Shown one piece after another: positions 24,762-35,442 of a stretch of DNA of 64,000 nt. Location: assembly GCA_027596195.1 (NCBI GenBank), contig JADGJG010000004.1, forward strand, positions 62,001 to 126,000, given 5' to 3'. The notes beneath the pieces were generated by a model. That model was not told the origin of the DNA. It searched no databases and worked only from the letters and a program-made list of their open reading frames with translations. The stretch is from Podochytrium sp. JEL0797. Its lineage: Eukaryota > Chytridiomycota > Chytridiomycetes > Chytridiales > Chytriomycetaceae. Every line of letters begins with the position of its first letter. Position 1 is the first letter of the stretch. A program made the position numbers and the translations under genes.

Positions 24762-25035
24762 GGGGAGTGCAGTGGGGAGTGCGATGATGCCTGGGGGGCA
24801 GAGGGTGGGTGATTCGGGGGGGTGTCGGGGCGCCAGCGGCGGTGTGGGGAAGAAGGCGAGTTTGGGGGATGTTTGGGGGGAGTTTCAATAGAGGTGGATG
24901 TGGAATGAAGGAGGGAGTGAGTGTGTGTGTGGGTGGGAGGTAGGTTTGGGATTTTTGGTTTCGAGATTTGGAATAAAATAGTGTGACGCGATTGATCACG
25001 CCGATGTTTCTTATTCTAATGTAGATTGGTTTTCC
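24762..25035 (+). pseudogene. Tandem, decayed copies of the ArfGAP 3' end and UTR
   Basis: 24762-24891 re-encodes LGSAVGSAMMPGGQR ... GVGKKASLGD(V)WGEFQ and its stop, about 335 nt after the parent, with small deletions. The UTR follows again (GAATAAAATAGTGTGACGCGAT) and then GATGTAGATTGGTTTT at 25019-25034 repeats 24745-24761. So there are one clear extra copy and one further partial unit. No ArfGAP finger is associated with them. Confidence 0.85.
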
Positions 25036-25084
25036 AACACCTGAGCTTCGCGATTTGCTGCTTTGGCTCACACAAACGTAATAA

Positions 25085-25300
25085 ACTTAAAAATCGTGTC
25101 ACCTCAACCGGAACCAGCTCGTCCACGTTCGCAGGGTTTCGGAACCCAGAACTCATTGGGTCCCTGAGGAACCTTGCCGCGTCTTTCTTTCGCCGCCCCT
25201 CTTCCTGTTTTGGAGTCATCTGCTTCTTCGTGTTCCACCCTCCAAAAAGAGGGATTTTTTCCAAAACGGATGCTGTTGATTTTTGAGTTTTGCGTGCCGT
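25085..25300 (-). pseudogene. Relic of the coiled-coil kinase gene (linker region)
   Basis: Encodes EKIPLFGGWNTKKQMTPKQEE then RRKKDAARFLRDP, matching the parent's EKIPIF ... QITPKQEEK.RRKDAKSFLRDP. It then jumps to GFRNPANVDELVPVEV, which matches VPNPVNLGELVPVEV further along the parent. The glycine loop and catalytic Lys between these are deleted. Confidence 0.8.
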
Positions 25301-25619
25301 CTTCGATCTACTCTCCTTCTTCAAGACGCAATAGGTCTTCTTTGAGGACTGTCACGCGGTTGACGCCGGTCGTTGGGTAGATCAAAACGCTAAATTGAGT
25401 TGCGGGTGAAAAGGAAGGTTTCATTTGGGGTGGGGTTGGGGGGTTAGTTGAGACAGAGGGGAACATGCATATTGCTTCGTGATAACCATTATTAGATTTT
25501 GATATCACGATTGAGAAGGATGAGATGCCCCTTCTACGAGATTTTGCCGCCGAATATTAAAGAAGAAAACAAACAAATTGAGAAGTTAGTTTTGCCTCTG
25601 GTATCGCTCAACTTCCGCT

Positions 25620-26130
25620 CGAATCCAGGGGTGCTAAAAGACCTTGTCGCGAGTTTACTTTTTTTAAACCATTAGACCTGATTTGTCACACGTCCTGTAG
25701 GCGAGGAGTCGCGTGATCAAATCGCGACCCCATTCAAAATCGCTGCATTCCTCCAGCTTCAGCCGCATTTTAATCTGTCCACTCAAGGTCTCTTCAACTG
25801 TTTGGAATGGACAGTGACCAAACACAGTCGTGTATAAGAGGGTATGATCTGGATTAATGAGTTTGGAATCGCAGGTTGGACTCAGGGGTGAACTGAGAAA
25901 ATAGATGCTTATCAGACTTCCGCCGAGCTCCCGCAGTACCACCCTCCATTCAAAATCGCCGGGGACGCGTATTGAACGGTCCCACAGAACCGCGAGCTTG
26001 AGAAAGTGCCCCGTGACGGGAGCGGCGCCACTGTCCCGAAATCAATCAATTGAATTTGAAGTTGGAGGGAAACGCTTCAAGTGCCCTGTTTTTGGATTTC
26101 GATATCAATTGGAAAGAAGAAGATGCGATC
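25620..26130 (-). pseudogene. Relic of the C-terminal half of the coiled-coil kinase gene
   Basis: Encodes LLYTTVFGHCPFQTVEETLSGQ and SDFEWGRDLITRLLAYR, matching the parent's last exons. The former last exon (about 25625-25660) has an in-frame TAG before HPW. The region from 25960 to 26130 is a decayed version of the parent's DFGAVAPIP ... GTMQYASPEILNG segment. Confidence 0.8.
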
Positions 26131-26256
26131 GTTTGCGAGACTTTGCATTACTCTATTTTCAGGGTTTATGAATTTTTTTCTCAAAACTGGCTTCGGATTT
26201 GGTATTTAATAAAAGAATGTCTTTTTTAAGATGATGAAAGAAGAATGAAATAAAAA

Positions 26257-28834
26257 TTAAAGCGAATTTCGCCTCCGGAAACTCTCGACTTCGGATTGCA
26301 ACCAGGGGTGTGCAAGAACCTTGTTGAGAGGCTTAGAGAACACAATTTTTTTGACCACCTTATTACCTCTTCGATCTTGATTCTGTCTTCCGCCCTGTAT
26401 GCGAGGAGTCTCAAGATTAAATCGCGACATCCATCAAAATCGCTGTAAGCCTCCAACTGCAGTGGCATTTTAAACTGGCCACTAAGAGTATCTTCGATTG
26501 TTTCGAATGGACATGCACCGAAAACAGTTGTGTATAGAAGAACTCCGAGTGACCTGATTTTTTGTATGAATTTGAAAATCACACATTGAACTGGGGTTGC
26601 ACTGCAATACTTACCAGATTTCAGCCGCACGGCCACAATACCACGATCCATTCAGGATCTCAGGTGACGCATACTGCATAGTCCCGCGGAATTGCGAGGC
26701 TTGGAAATAACCCCACAGATTCTTTGGGATTGGGGCAACAGCCCCAAAGTCAATCAACTTGACATCAAAGTTGGAGTTGACGACCACGTTTGAGTCTTTG
26801 ATGTCCCTGTGGACGAGACCGCGGTCATGGAGATGCTTGATGGCAAGAGAGATTTGGGCACAGATCTGTTTCGCCGGTTCTTCGGGGAGCCGGCCATGAT
26901 GCGCATCTGGAAATGTTCCCCTTTTTAAGAAAAGGCGAGAAAAAAGAGGTAACAAGCAAGCTTACCGATGCATTCAAACAAGTCGAACGAGGAATGTTTG
27001 ATCTCCGAGGCCTTCTTGAAAAAACTATGCCACGTGAGGACTTTTCGGGGTGCTGGAGCTGGAGCCCACTCAGTCCCATGCAGCTCGGTGATGAAGATGA
27101 AATATTTGTCTGTTTTCATGTGGCTTATGTATTTGATGATGTTTGGGTGGTTGACTTCTTGCAGTCGAGCCACCTCCACTGGAACCAGCTCGCCCAGGTT
27201 CACAGGGTTTGGAACCCAGCAATCTCTTGGAATTTTCTCGCTGGTGATAAACTTGATGGCAACCTGTGAATTCATTTGCCGTTTAAACCAAATGCTACGC
27301 GAGAAAAGCGATTAAATAAACTTGATACCTTCATCCCATCCTCCAAACGCAATGCAACCATGACAAACCCAAAGGCTCCCTCACCAAGAAATTCATTCAA
27401 CAGTTTGTATTTGCTTCTGAATTCAGATGGCAACTTTGCTGGGTCCCTGAGGAAGGATTTTGCATCTTTTCGTCGCTGCTTTTCTTCCTGCTTTGGAGTG
27501 ATTTGCTTCGCAGACTTTCCAGAAAGTTTGACAATCGCCTTGAAAATTGGAATTTTCTCCCAAAATGATTGCTGCTCGGGAATCTGCACCGTATTTTTTG
27601 ATTCTTCCGCGCTGTCTTCCACGACTTCACAGCCATCATCCTCTTCGTCAACCATATTTTCCCTGACATAAGTGCAATGCTGGAGTGTGGAAGACACACC
27701 TACTCGCTCTGGTGGCTTGAGACTATTTCCTGATGGACGTTTCTTTTGTTTGAGGTCCTGCAGAGTGGTGGCATGCAGCTTTTCCTTGAGTTCCGGTGGG
27801 TGAGTCGTAGATTTCATCTCCGTTTCCTATAAAAGCTGGATAAGAAATTGTGTAGCAATGATTAACAAAAATAGGTACATTTGCATCCTTGCGGCCCTTC
27901 TCAGCGAGACCCAACGGGGGATAATATTCATCGACTTGGAACGCGATCTTTGTGGCCGAATCTTCTGCCGATCGAACGACTGTCTCTTTCTTCATATTCC
28001 TCGGCTCCGATTCGAGTTGCAGTACAGCGTTCGTTTTCATTTGCCCGGTATTCGCGATCTTTGTAAAAGTGTCTTCTGCAGATCCAACGACCGTCTCTTT
28101 CTTTACATTCCTCGGCTCCGATTCCACTTTCCATACCACATTCGTTTTCACTTGCCCGGCATTCAAAGTAAGAATTTTTTCCTTCCCTTGAGTGATTTGG
28201 GCGCGTAAATCACAGATGATTGCGTCGTATCGGAAACTTGCTTTGGTGTGGGTGAAGGAGAGGGAGGAGAGGGAGGCGCGCAGTTTGCAGATCTAGAAGA
28301 AAAAGTTCGTTGAGTGGGGGGGAGGGGGCGGAAAATGTGAAGATGGGAATACTTCGGTTTCATGCTTTTGTTGGATACATTGCAACTCGGCATCCTTTTG
28401 CTTGAGCTTCTGCGATGTCGTTTCGTGTAGCTTTTTGTTGTCGTGTTCGAGTTGGATGATGTGGGTTATGGATTTCAGGGCCGTTTCCTGCACAAATTTG
28501 TTGAGAATCAATTCCGCGAAGCAATCAAAAATGTCTATTACCTTGGCGTCCTCAAGGTCTTTTTCGGCGCGGCGCAAGCGGCGGCCCAAGTCATCGATTC
28601 GGAACGCGAGCTCTTCCTTTTCTTTTTGGTGCCGGTTCTGGTCGCGTTTGAGTTTTTGCTGTAACCTGCGTTACGTATTGTTTTTAATTTTTACAACAGT
28701 AGAGGGAGGGGAGGAGGAGAAGAGAAAAGAGGATAGAGAAAATGTGCCAAAACGTACGCTCTCAGTGTTTCTAAAGCCATTTCATCAATGATCCCAGTCA
28801 GGCGTTTCACTTCGTCGAGAATATTTTTCATCAT
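26257..28834 (-). CDS. Coiled-coil protein kinase with PAS-kinase-like catalytic domain
   Basis: Exons in coding order: 28758-28834, 28542-28665, 28353-28487, 27879-28292, 27329-27826, 26966-27263, 26615-26906, 26367-26553, 26257-26319; 695 residues. Residues 1-150 are heptad-rich coiled coil. A two-copy repeat of about 36 residues follows (QVKTN ... ESEPRNVKKETVV.SAEDT). The kinase domain has GEGAFGFV, VAIKF, HRDIKDSN, DFGAV, a diverged SPE and LGVLLYTTVFGACPF; its pattern is closest to PAS kinases (Psk1/PASK), though no PAS domain is visible. Exons 3 and 5 begin with related sequence (ETALKSITH, ETEMKSTTH), implying exon duplication. The first exon is the least certain. An in-frame stop lies upstream of 28885, so ATG 28834 is the best start. 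Confidence 0.8.
27947..28165 (-). repeat. Two tandem ~109-bp units inside the kinase coding region
   Basis: The unit containing CATTCCTCGGCTCCGATTC occurs at about 27947-28055 and again at 28056-28165 with scattered substitutions. Length is close to a multiple of three, so the reading frame is kept and the protein repeat is QxKTN ... ESEPRNxKKETVVxSAED. Confidence 0.85.
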
Positions 28835-29457
28835 TTTTGCGAGAACGGATTTAGCGGCGAGTCCTTTTTGAATGAGGATTTTCAATAGTCGTGGGATTTA
28901 CAAGAGGTGAAGGAGGGGGAAGGGCTGGAGAGATTGTCGGTTGTTGTACCAACGTGCCCCGCACTACCACTCCAAAGCATGTTGGAAATCGAAGAGGGCT
29001 TTCAGTATTTTAACTCGATCCACGCGGTTTACTGCTTGAGAAAAAATAAACACGCGCCCATGCCCCATAGTGCTTCGCAACTCGTGCAGAACGCGACTGA
29101 AAGTGAGGTTTCGATACACCCAAAAACAGTTGGATTGTCCTGGTGAAGAAGGGAGAGTGGTTTGATGAGAAAGAAGCACACGAGATGAACCCGCGACACC
29201 GAGGGTGAAAAGGCTTGCACTCACCTCAACGAAACCGCGACGTGTTCGATCCTCCTGCCCATTTCCCACTCTGACAACATATCGCTCGCTCGTGATTCTA
29301 AAAGGGGTGCTTGTGACAGGTGCGACGCGTGGGAGACTTACGGTGGGGTAAAGTGTGAGATTCCCGATGAGAAAAAAAATGTTTGACCCGCAGACCGAAA
29401 ACGAACTGGCCGACAAGCGCAACCACTCCACCGCAACCGCCGATACCTTCAAACAGC
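28835..29457. other. 5' flank of the kinase gene, no supported gene
   Basis: Both strands contain open frames but none has a family match or convincing splice structure. A short plus frame at 29380-29465 (MFDPQTENELADKRN ...) looks composition-wise like coding sequence and may be a gene fragment. Confidence 0.4.
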
Positions 29458-29697
29458 TCAAGTAATCTTCTCGAGACTCCTCACGTGCCAGGTGAACTCC
29501 TTGGTGAGGCACATAAGCTTGGAGTAACCTTGGAACAAATACTTTCTGAACACCTTCCAATCCGCAGCCAGGCAATCACAGACCGTTCCGTACGTTCGTA
29601 TGCAAGTCAGAAACATGGCGAGAAGCTGTGGATTGGACGCGCCTTTCATGACTTTGCGGATATCGAATATCGGATCCAAGCAGATTCTTGTGGACAA
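29458..29697 (-). CDS. Unrecognised short open frame, possible gene fragment
   Basis: 79 codons including LDPIFDIRKVMKGASNPQL, CLAADWKVFRKYLFQGYS and LTKEFTWHVRSLEK. The amino-acid mix looks like real protein, but upstream exons and a credible start could not be found and I recognise no domain. It may be the last exon of a gene or another relic. Confidence 0.25.
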   Translation of the reverse strand: MSTRICLDPIFDIRKVMKGASNPQLLAMFLTCIRTYGTVCDCLAADWKVFRKYLFQGYSKLMCLTKEFTWHVRSLEKIT

Positions 29698-30040
29698 ACA
29701 ACGCTCTCCCAGAGGACCCCACGGTGCCCCAATCTAGGATCCACCCTCTACGATATATTCTACGACTGCATGATTGCTCAGATTCCTCCCAGATCGATGT
29801 CTCGGTGGTGGCGAAGGAAAACACTGGATTCGAACCACAACAACCAATCAACAAATCCCGACCCGCGTCGAAAAGGGAACGTATATAATAGCGCACGCCA
29901 GTTTATTCGAATCAGACACGAAAACAACGAATATCTCAAATAATGTGGGACGAGCTGCTTTTGAAAAATGGCGTGAGGTCAGCCATGAATCGAGCCGTTA
30001 TTGGTCACTCACCTCTTCAACTGGACTCCAATGATTACGA

Positions 30041-30303
30041 GATTGACTTGTGATGGTTGATGTTCGAAGCTGTGGGTCCTTTTGGCTTCTTTGGGCTTTC
30101 GGTCACCGTGGTGTGAATCCAGGTTCTTTCGTGCGGAGCGCTTCTCAACGGACAAGAAGCTCACCAGTGATTGCGATATTGATTTGAGCCGGTTGATGCT
30201 CGAATCGGGGTGACCTTTTGACTTTGTTGGGAATTTGGTCGACGTGCTGTCAATCGAGGTTCTTTCGTGCGGAGCTCTCAACCGTATCACGATCTCGCCA
30301 GTG
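30041..30303. repeat. Two imperfect direct repeats of ~125-130 bp
   Basis: Copies at about 30041-30169 and 30179-30303 share AGGTTCTTTCGTGCGGAGC and flanking words (GATGxTCGAA, CTCxCCAGTG). No coding frame is conserved. Confidence 0.7.
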
Positions 30304-30443
30304 TGGAACGATGATGGAAATTGTTCAAGATACGGTCAATCAACTCGCAACCCGTCAAACCAGCTGGGAAAATAAGGGCAGGCGGTGGGGGCAACGATGC
30401 TATGTCAGAGTGAAACTCTCTGCGAAATATCAAGTTGAATGAA

Positions 30444-30935
30444 GATACCTTGAAGCAAGAACTTCGTATCTATTGATATCGTCCATGTTGTTGCAAAGGC
30501 GAGTGGAAGGGCGAATTTCAGTGTCATTTTCCATTTTTGGAAACGACTTGGAGTCACGCGTGACGTGGCAATCCCTGCCCCGAATTTGCGGCGCGTTTTT
30601 CACACATATTATTCATTGTAATCGGAAATCATTGGGACTTTTATGAGCTTAGCGGAAGGATCGCGTTTTGTGTGGACGCAGGAAACGGACGGACATGGTT
30701 CCCAAGTCTCAACACGACAAACACGAATACATCACCCCAAATTCGTCTATTCCACCACTTTTATATTCCGTCCTTAGTTGTAAAACTCTCTCCTCACCAT
30801 CGACGCTATCTTCTTAAAAAACGCGTCAAGTGGGACGAACCCCAAATGAGTCGCGTGCGCTAGCTTTGATTGCTCCAACTCGACCTTTCTCTTGTTCAAC
30901 TCTTGCAACACGTCCAGTCGTTCACGCACAGAGTT
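30444..30935 (-). pseudogene. Second relic of the SET gene with its 3' flank
   Basis: Collinear with 35168-35646. The part from 30774 encodes the parent's C-terminus (LDVLQELNKRK.ELE.SKL, WHATHLGFVPLDA and ASMVRRE). The parent's EAEKLW is partly deleted and the end of the frame is changed. The flanking noncoding DNA (GATACCTTGAA.CAAGA, GGAAGGGCGAATTTCAG) is also duplicated, so this was a DNA-level segmental copy. Confidence 0.85.
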
Positions 30936-30953
30936 TAAGGTACGGGATACTAC

Positions 30954-31051
30954 GGCAACCACAAGAGCTACGACGGGGACGCGTCTTACCACAAGGAGTC
31001 CTACTACGCCCCTCACAACAAGGGATACGAGACTTATTCCAAGAGTGAGTA
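30954..31051 (+). other. Short Tyr/His/Lys-rich open frame
   Basis: Directly after the SET relic. Following an AG at 30952-30953, GTACGGGATACTACGGC opens about 35 codons rich in Tyr, Gly, His and Lys (GYYGNHKSYDG, SYHKESYY), ending in TAA. There is no ATG. It could be the last exon of a structural protein or a fragment of one. Confidence 0.25.
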
Positions 31052-31891
31052 AGCGGATGTTCGGTGTCGGCCTTCGGAGCATATTTTTTGCAGTATTTCT
31101 TTCACATTTATTGGCTGCTGATTCAACTTGCTGATTAAAGAATTTTTTGTTTTTATGAGAATAATTTAAGAAGTTTCTGCACGCGCTTGCATATTGCACA
31201 TTTCATTCCATTCTCATGAAAGTGAAAGCAATTACAGAATAAACAAGGATAAAATACATCTTTGGTAACTTTCTGTAATCGAATATTTCTCAGTAGCGCC
31301 AACATCTGTTCAAAACTCAACGGCTGATTCTGCTCCAGCACATACAACCAAAACAACCCATCGGTCTCCTGGAGAAAATCGAATCCGCTGGCCGTGGCGT
31401 CTTGATGGCCAGTATTTATTGGTTAACGACAGCAGGGTCTGGGAATCAACCACGCGTTTGCGGAGACTTGGAAGGTGGCGAAGAGCCCAATCCTCTATCA
31501 CACTCACTCTCAATGTGGACGTGACATTTTATTCAAAAGGGAGCACGCCGTGAATGGATTTCGTGAGGACTTCAAAAAACTGAGGTGTCCAGGATGCGGG
31601 CACACAAGCTCACACAGAAATCCTCCATTAGGATCCTCCAGAGTCAACAAAAAGCCGTTAAAGTCAGAAGAGAGTTTGGTAAGTTTATGGAGCTGGTGAT
31701 GGTTATGTCGGGTGATTAGATTCGGGGTTTTGTCAATACCCTGCCCGTCATCTCCGAAAGAGCCTCAGGATCAGCGTTGGTTGGAATCAAAGAGATTCGC
31801 TAGCCGCGAGTTCGCGGCATCATCAAAAAGGACATTTTTTCCTTCATTCCAACTTAAAACAATTCTTCTCATTATATTTCGCGTTTCGGTT
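31052..31891. other. Intergenic, possible gene fragments only
   Basis: On the minus strand near 31270-31385 a frame reads GFDFLQETDGLFWLYVLEQN, which looks like coding sequence but has no start, partner exon or recognisable family. The rest shows nothing. Confidence 0.4.
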
Positions 31892-33973
31892 CTACTCATT
31901 ACTCTTTGGCGTCACCTGATACCCCAATGCAAGCCTCTTCATCGTCGCCTCCACATCAACCTCAGGAAACATCCCCTCATTCTCCTTCCCACCCCCCGCG
32001 CCACCACCCCCCACCCCCCACCCCAACCCCCAAAACCGTCTCATCCGCACCGGCAAACTCGGCGCCCCCGCATTCTCCACGTCACTCATATGAATTCCCT
32101 TAAAAATCATCCTACTATACCGCGTAAGCGGATCCATCGTCCAATCATGCGTCTTCTCCGTCCCCGTTTTGACACCCCCCTTCAACGGATACGGCGTCTG
32201 CAAACACATTTCCTGTAACGGATAGAAATCCATCAACCGGAACGCCGTCAATCGTTCAAACACCGCCGCCTCGAATCCTTGCGTCGTGTCCACATACACA
32301 GCATGCACGGCATCAAACGCAGAATGAAACCCGCGATTCACGCCGAGTCCTTGCGGCCAATACGGATTCTGTAACGCGTCGCCAACGGGGAGAACAAGAC
32401 TGTGGGTTCCGGTGGTGCTGGAGAGTCGACGAATTTGGTCCGTGCATTGTCCTTTGCAGCTGAAATCAAAGATTTGAACACCGTGTTTTTGGCTGAGGGT
32501 GCAGGAAGAGGGGATCCCTGCCAGCTTTGCGAGCTCATGCGCAAAGACTTCAAGCTGAGTCATATCGAGGTTTTCATACGCAAGCAGTTGCGCCGTATCC
32601 GACTTGTCCTCCTTCACGATCCCACAAGACGCGAGAGTCTGTTTCTTGATGGTGCAGACGAAAAAATGGGTTTTCATGGAGCGCAGGTATTCGAGATTTT
32701 CGAGGTCGTATCCACGTTCAAAGAGTTTGCCGAGGGGGCCTTGTTTCCAAGTGGCTGCCGCGCGGGTCACGACGAATTCTTTGAGCATGCGTTCGGGGGA
32801 GACGGAGGAGAGGAGGGCTGAGGGGGTGATATCGAAGTTGACGACGATTCCTGTGTGTGTAAATGTCAGAACCCAGAGTACAGAAAGTGAAAAGCAGGAT
32901 GAGACGCAAAACACTCACCAATCATGTTGGCGAACTTCCAAATCTTGCGGTCGAATCCCAAATGCCGAATCAACCGCGACGACTCTCCCTCCGCGACCAA
33001 CAAGTAATCAAATGGAATTAACTCCACTTTGCTCTCACACGCACCCATCCCCTTGATCATCTCCACATCCAAATTGAGTTGCTTCTGCACAGCCGTCAAC
33101 TCCTCTCCACGTACAACTTCCAACCCGCGAATCACGGCATCGTCTTGCGAAACCGCGGGTTCAAAATAGTCAACGCGATTCTTGCGCTGAAGTCGCGAAA
33201 GGTCTTGTTCTCCCGGCTGCAGCGTGAGTTCCGGGGCCACTTCTTCCGTCGCCAATCCATCCAACTCCGCGCGTTTCTTGAGCCTCCGACGCGCTTCGCT
33301 GGCAGGAAGCGTCCAAACAGCCCACTTGGAATCCTCCACAAGTCCTACCACGGGATCCACGATCCCACAAACACCCATCTCATACCGGACATGCACTCCG
33401 AGCAGAAGTGCCGCTTTGAGGAGACAGGTTTGGATCTCCTTGATTCCGAGATGGAGGGATCCGTTGGGAGTGAATTGTGGGCAAAAGTGGGCGAGGCCGA
33501 GGGAAGTGAGGTCCGTGATGGTGTCGCTCCCTGGTTCAATAGTGATCAGTAATGCTTCGATTCAACCACACGATCACGGATCAATACTCACATGTCTTGA
33601 TCACGTTGTGGCGCGAAAACTCGGTACGCAACTCGATCACTACGACTTTGAAGCCCACTGCCACAGCCTCGATGGCAGAACGCAGACCAACGGGTCCGGC
33701 ACCACTGATCACAACGGTCTTGGGATCCACTGGCGCTTCGGGCTTTGCGGCAACCAGTTTGCATTCAAACAACGACAGCAGTGCCTTGCGCTTGTAGGAA
33801 AGCAGCGGCAGGGCAAAGTCGCGCAGAGATTCGAACGAATACGGCGGAGGGAGGAACCGTTGGATCACTGCGAACGAAGACAGAATGTCGCTGGCTTCCT
33901 GCCCATTTACAAACTGCTCAAACGCAAGGTTGAATTCGGTTTTCGTGTTGGGTGCAGTGGAAGTGACGGTCAT
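31892..33973 (-). CDS. MICAL-type FAD-dependent monooxygenase
   Basis: Exons in coding order: 33592-33973, 32919-33530, 31892-32850; 650 residues. It follows the flavin domain of MICAL along its whole length: AFEQFVNG near the start, FAD-binding GAGPVGLR at residues 91-98, FSRHNVIKTWSDTITDL spanning intron 1, LLLGVHV, a VAEGESSRL segment in place of the usual GADG, and VGDALQNPYWPQGLGVNRGF. A late TMDPLTRYSRM matches the end of the MICAL flavin domain. MICALs oxidise actin methionines to disassemble filaments; that this protein acts on actin is inference. No calponin-homology or LIM domain is present. The last exon shows a strong C-to-G codon shift, ending in a Gly-rich segment. Confidence 0.8.
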
Positions 33974-34456
33974 TTTGGGACGGAAGCTTGTCAATGGATG
34001 CACCCGATTTTGATGACAAGTGGCGCAAATCCCCCCAGCCCAAGCATCCACCCCACCATCCACCCCCACCCCAGTCCAAATCCACATAGAGGAAATAAAA
34101 GAAAGAGAGAATTCTTGTACGCCTCGCACCACAACCTTCAAGAGTGTATTCGAACGCGTGATCCGCAGGCCCTCTAAAAATTTCTGGTGCTTTTCTTTTC
34201 ATTATGTCTTGTCTAAGATTTTGCACGAATTCACTAGCACCACTCCTCCTCATGTCTACCACTCGTGCGGCTGGTGTTGTTTAGCGTGGCATTCACACAT
34301 GGACGGAATTTGAGAAGATCACAAATTCATGCCACAATCGAAGTCGAATCAATAAAGGGCTTTGCCGCATTTCTTGGCCATCGTCGCTGTCAGAAGCACG
34401 TGAGATTGGGATAATTTGTTGTCGAGCTTCACCTGGGTTTTAAAGCTAAAAACATC
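33974..34456. other. Intergenic, no supported gene
   Basis: 5' flank of the MICAL-type gene and 3' flank of the coding segment ending at 34457. Nothing recognisable. Confidence 0.5.
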
Positions 34457-34835
34457 TTACTTTGCAGCCGCTTCAACAACCTCTGCATACCTCTGCATGG
34501 TGGCCTCCTGATACATTCCCTGCAACCGCGTAACCTCTAATGCCTGATGCGCTCTCATCTCCGCCTTTTCCGTCAAGAGGTATATGTGGTGCTTGTGTAT
34601 GGAATCGGAGGTAAGGAGATCAAGGTTTTCCTTTTCAACGGTTTCCAGTAAGTGTAAGCTGAGAATGGATTAAGTTCTATACCGATTAAGAATGTTAGCG
34701 CGGACTAACAGGCCCGGGTGCTTTTTTTAACTTCATTTTTCTCACCCGACTTGCGAATTAGCCCTCATCCACTCTGAACTGTTACCTCGCTTTATCCAGC
34801 GCGTCTTTCGTGAGCTTGATAGTTCGAGCAGAAAG
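34457..34835 (-). CDS. Two exons of an unrecognised coiled-coil protein (5' part unresolved)
   Basis: Exons 34786-34835 and 34457-34658 join in phase over a GTAACA ... CTCAG intron and encode about 83 residues, including KLTKDALDK, LETVEKENLDLL and TEKAEMRAHQALEV, ending AEVVEAAAK. The heptad-like pattern suggests a coiled coil. Further minus-strand coding-like sequence lies at 34990-35160 (FKTWSAVRLSTDPVK, GWFIDGDFQNNLENAMAV), but it needs a frameshift to connect. This may be the 3' end of a gene or a relic. Confidence 0.4.
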
Positions 34836-35442
34836 CTTATATAAACAATAAACAATTGACAGATTGAGCAGAAAGCTTAAACCATCAATATTCAAAACCA
34901 ACAATTTTCCCAACACCAAAACTTCCCGAAGGGACTGCTTCACATCAGACTTCCTTCCAATAGCCCCAGAAGTCCAACAGCCATCGCATTTTCCAAGTTG
35001 TTTTGAAAGTCCCCATCAATGAACCATCCCCTCTTCTGAAACCCTTTCAGATTGTGTTTGACAATTTGAAGCAAACATTTGACCGGGTCTGTTGACAATC
35101 GCACAGCACTCCACGTCTTGAACCGGTTGGGAAATAAGGTCGGGGGGCAACTGTGCGATGTCCGAAAGCAAGATACCTTGAATCAAGATCCTCGTATATC
35201 CGTTGATATCGTCCATGTTGTTACAAAGGCGCGTGGAAGGGCGAATTTCAGAATCGTTTCCATTTTTGGAACCGACAACGGAGTCACACAGGATTCACCT
35301 GTTCCGAGCTGGTTACGCGTTTTTCACACATCTGCTTCATTGGAATCGGATATGATTGGCTCTTTTCTGTGCTTGTTTTCTAGGGGTGCGGACGGATGTG
35401 GGTTCTCAAGTCTCAAAACGAAAAACACGAATACATCTCAAT

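Noticed and set aside
28964..29575. 203-codon minus-strand open frame as a gene
   Set aside because: No motif, no ATG start and low-quality composition; it overlaps other frames equally open on both strands.
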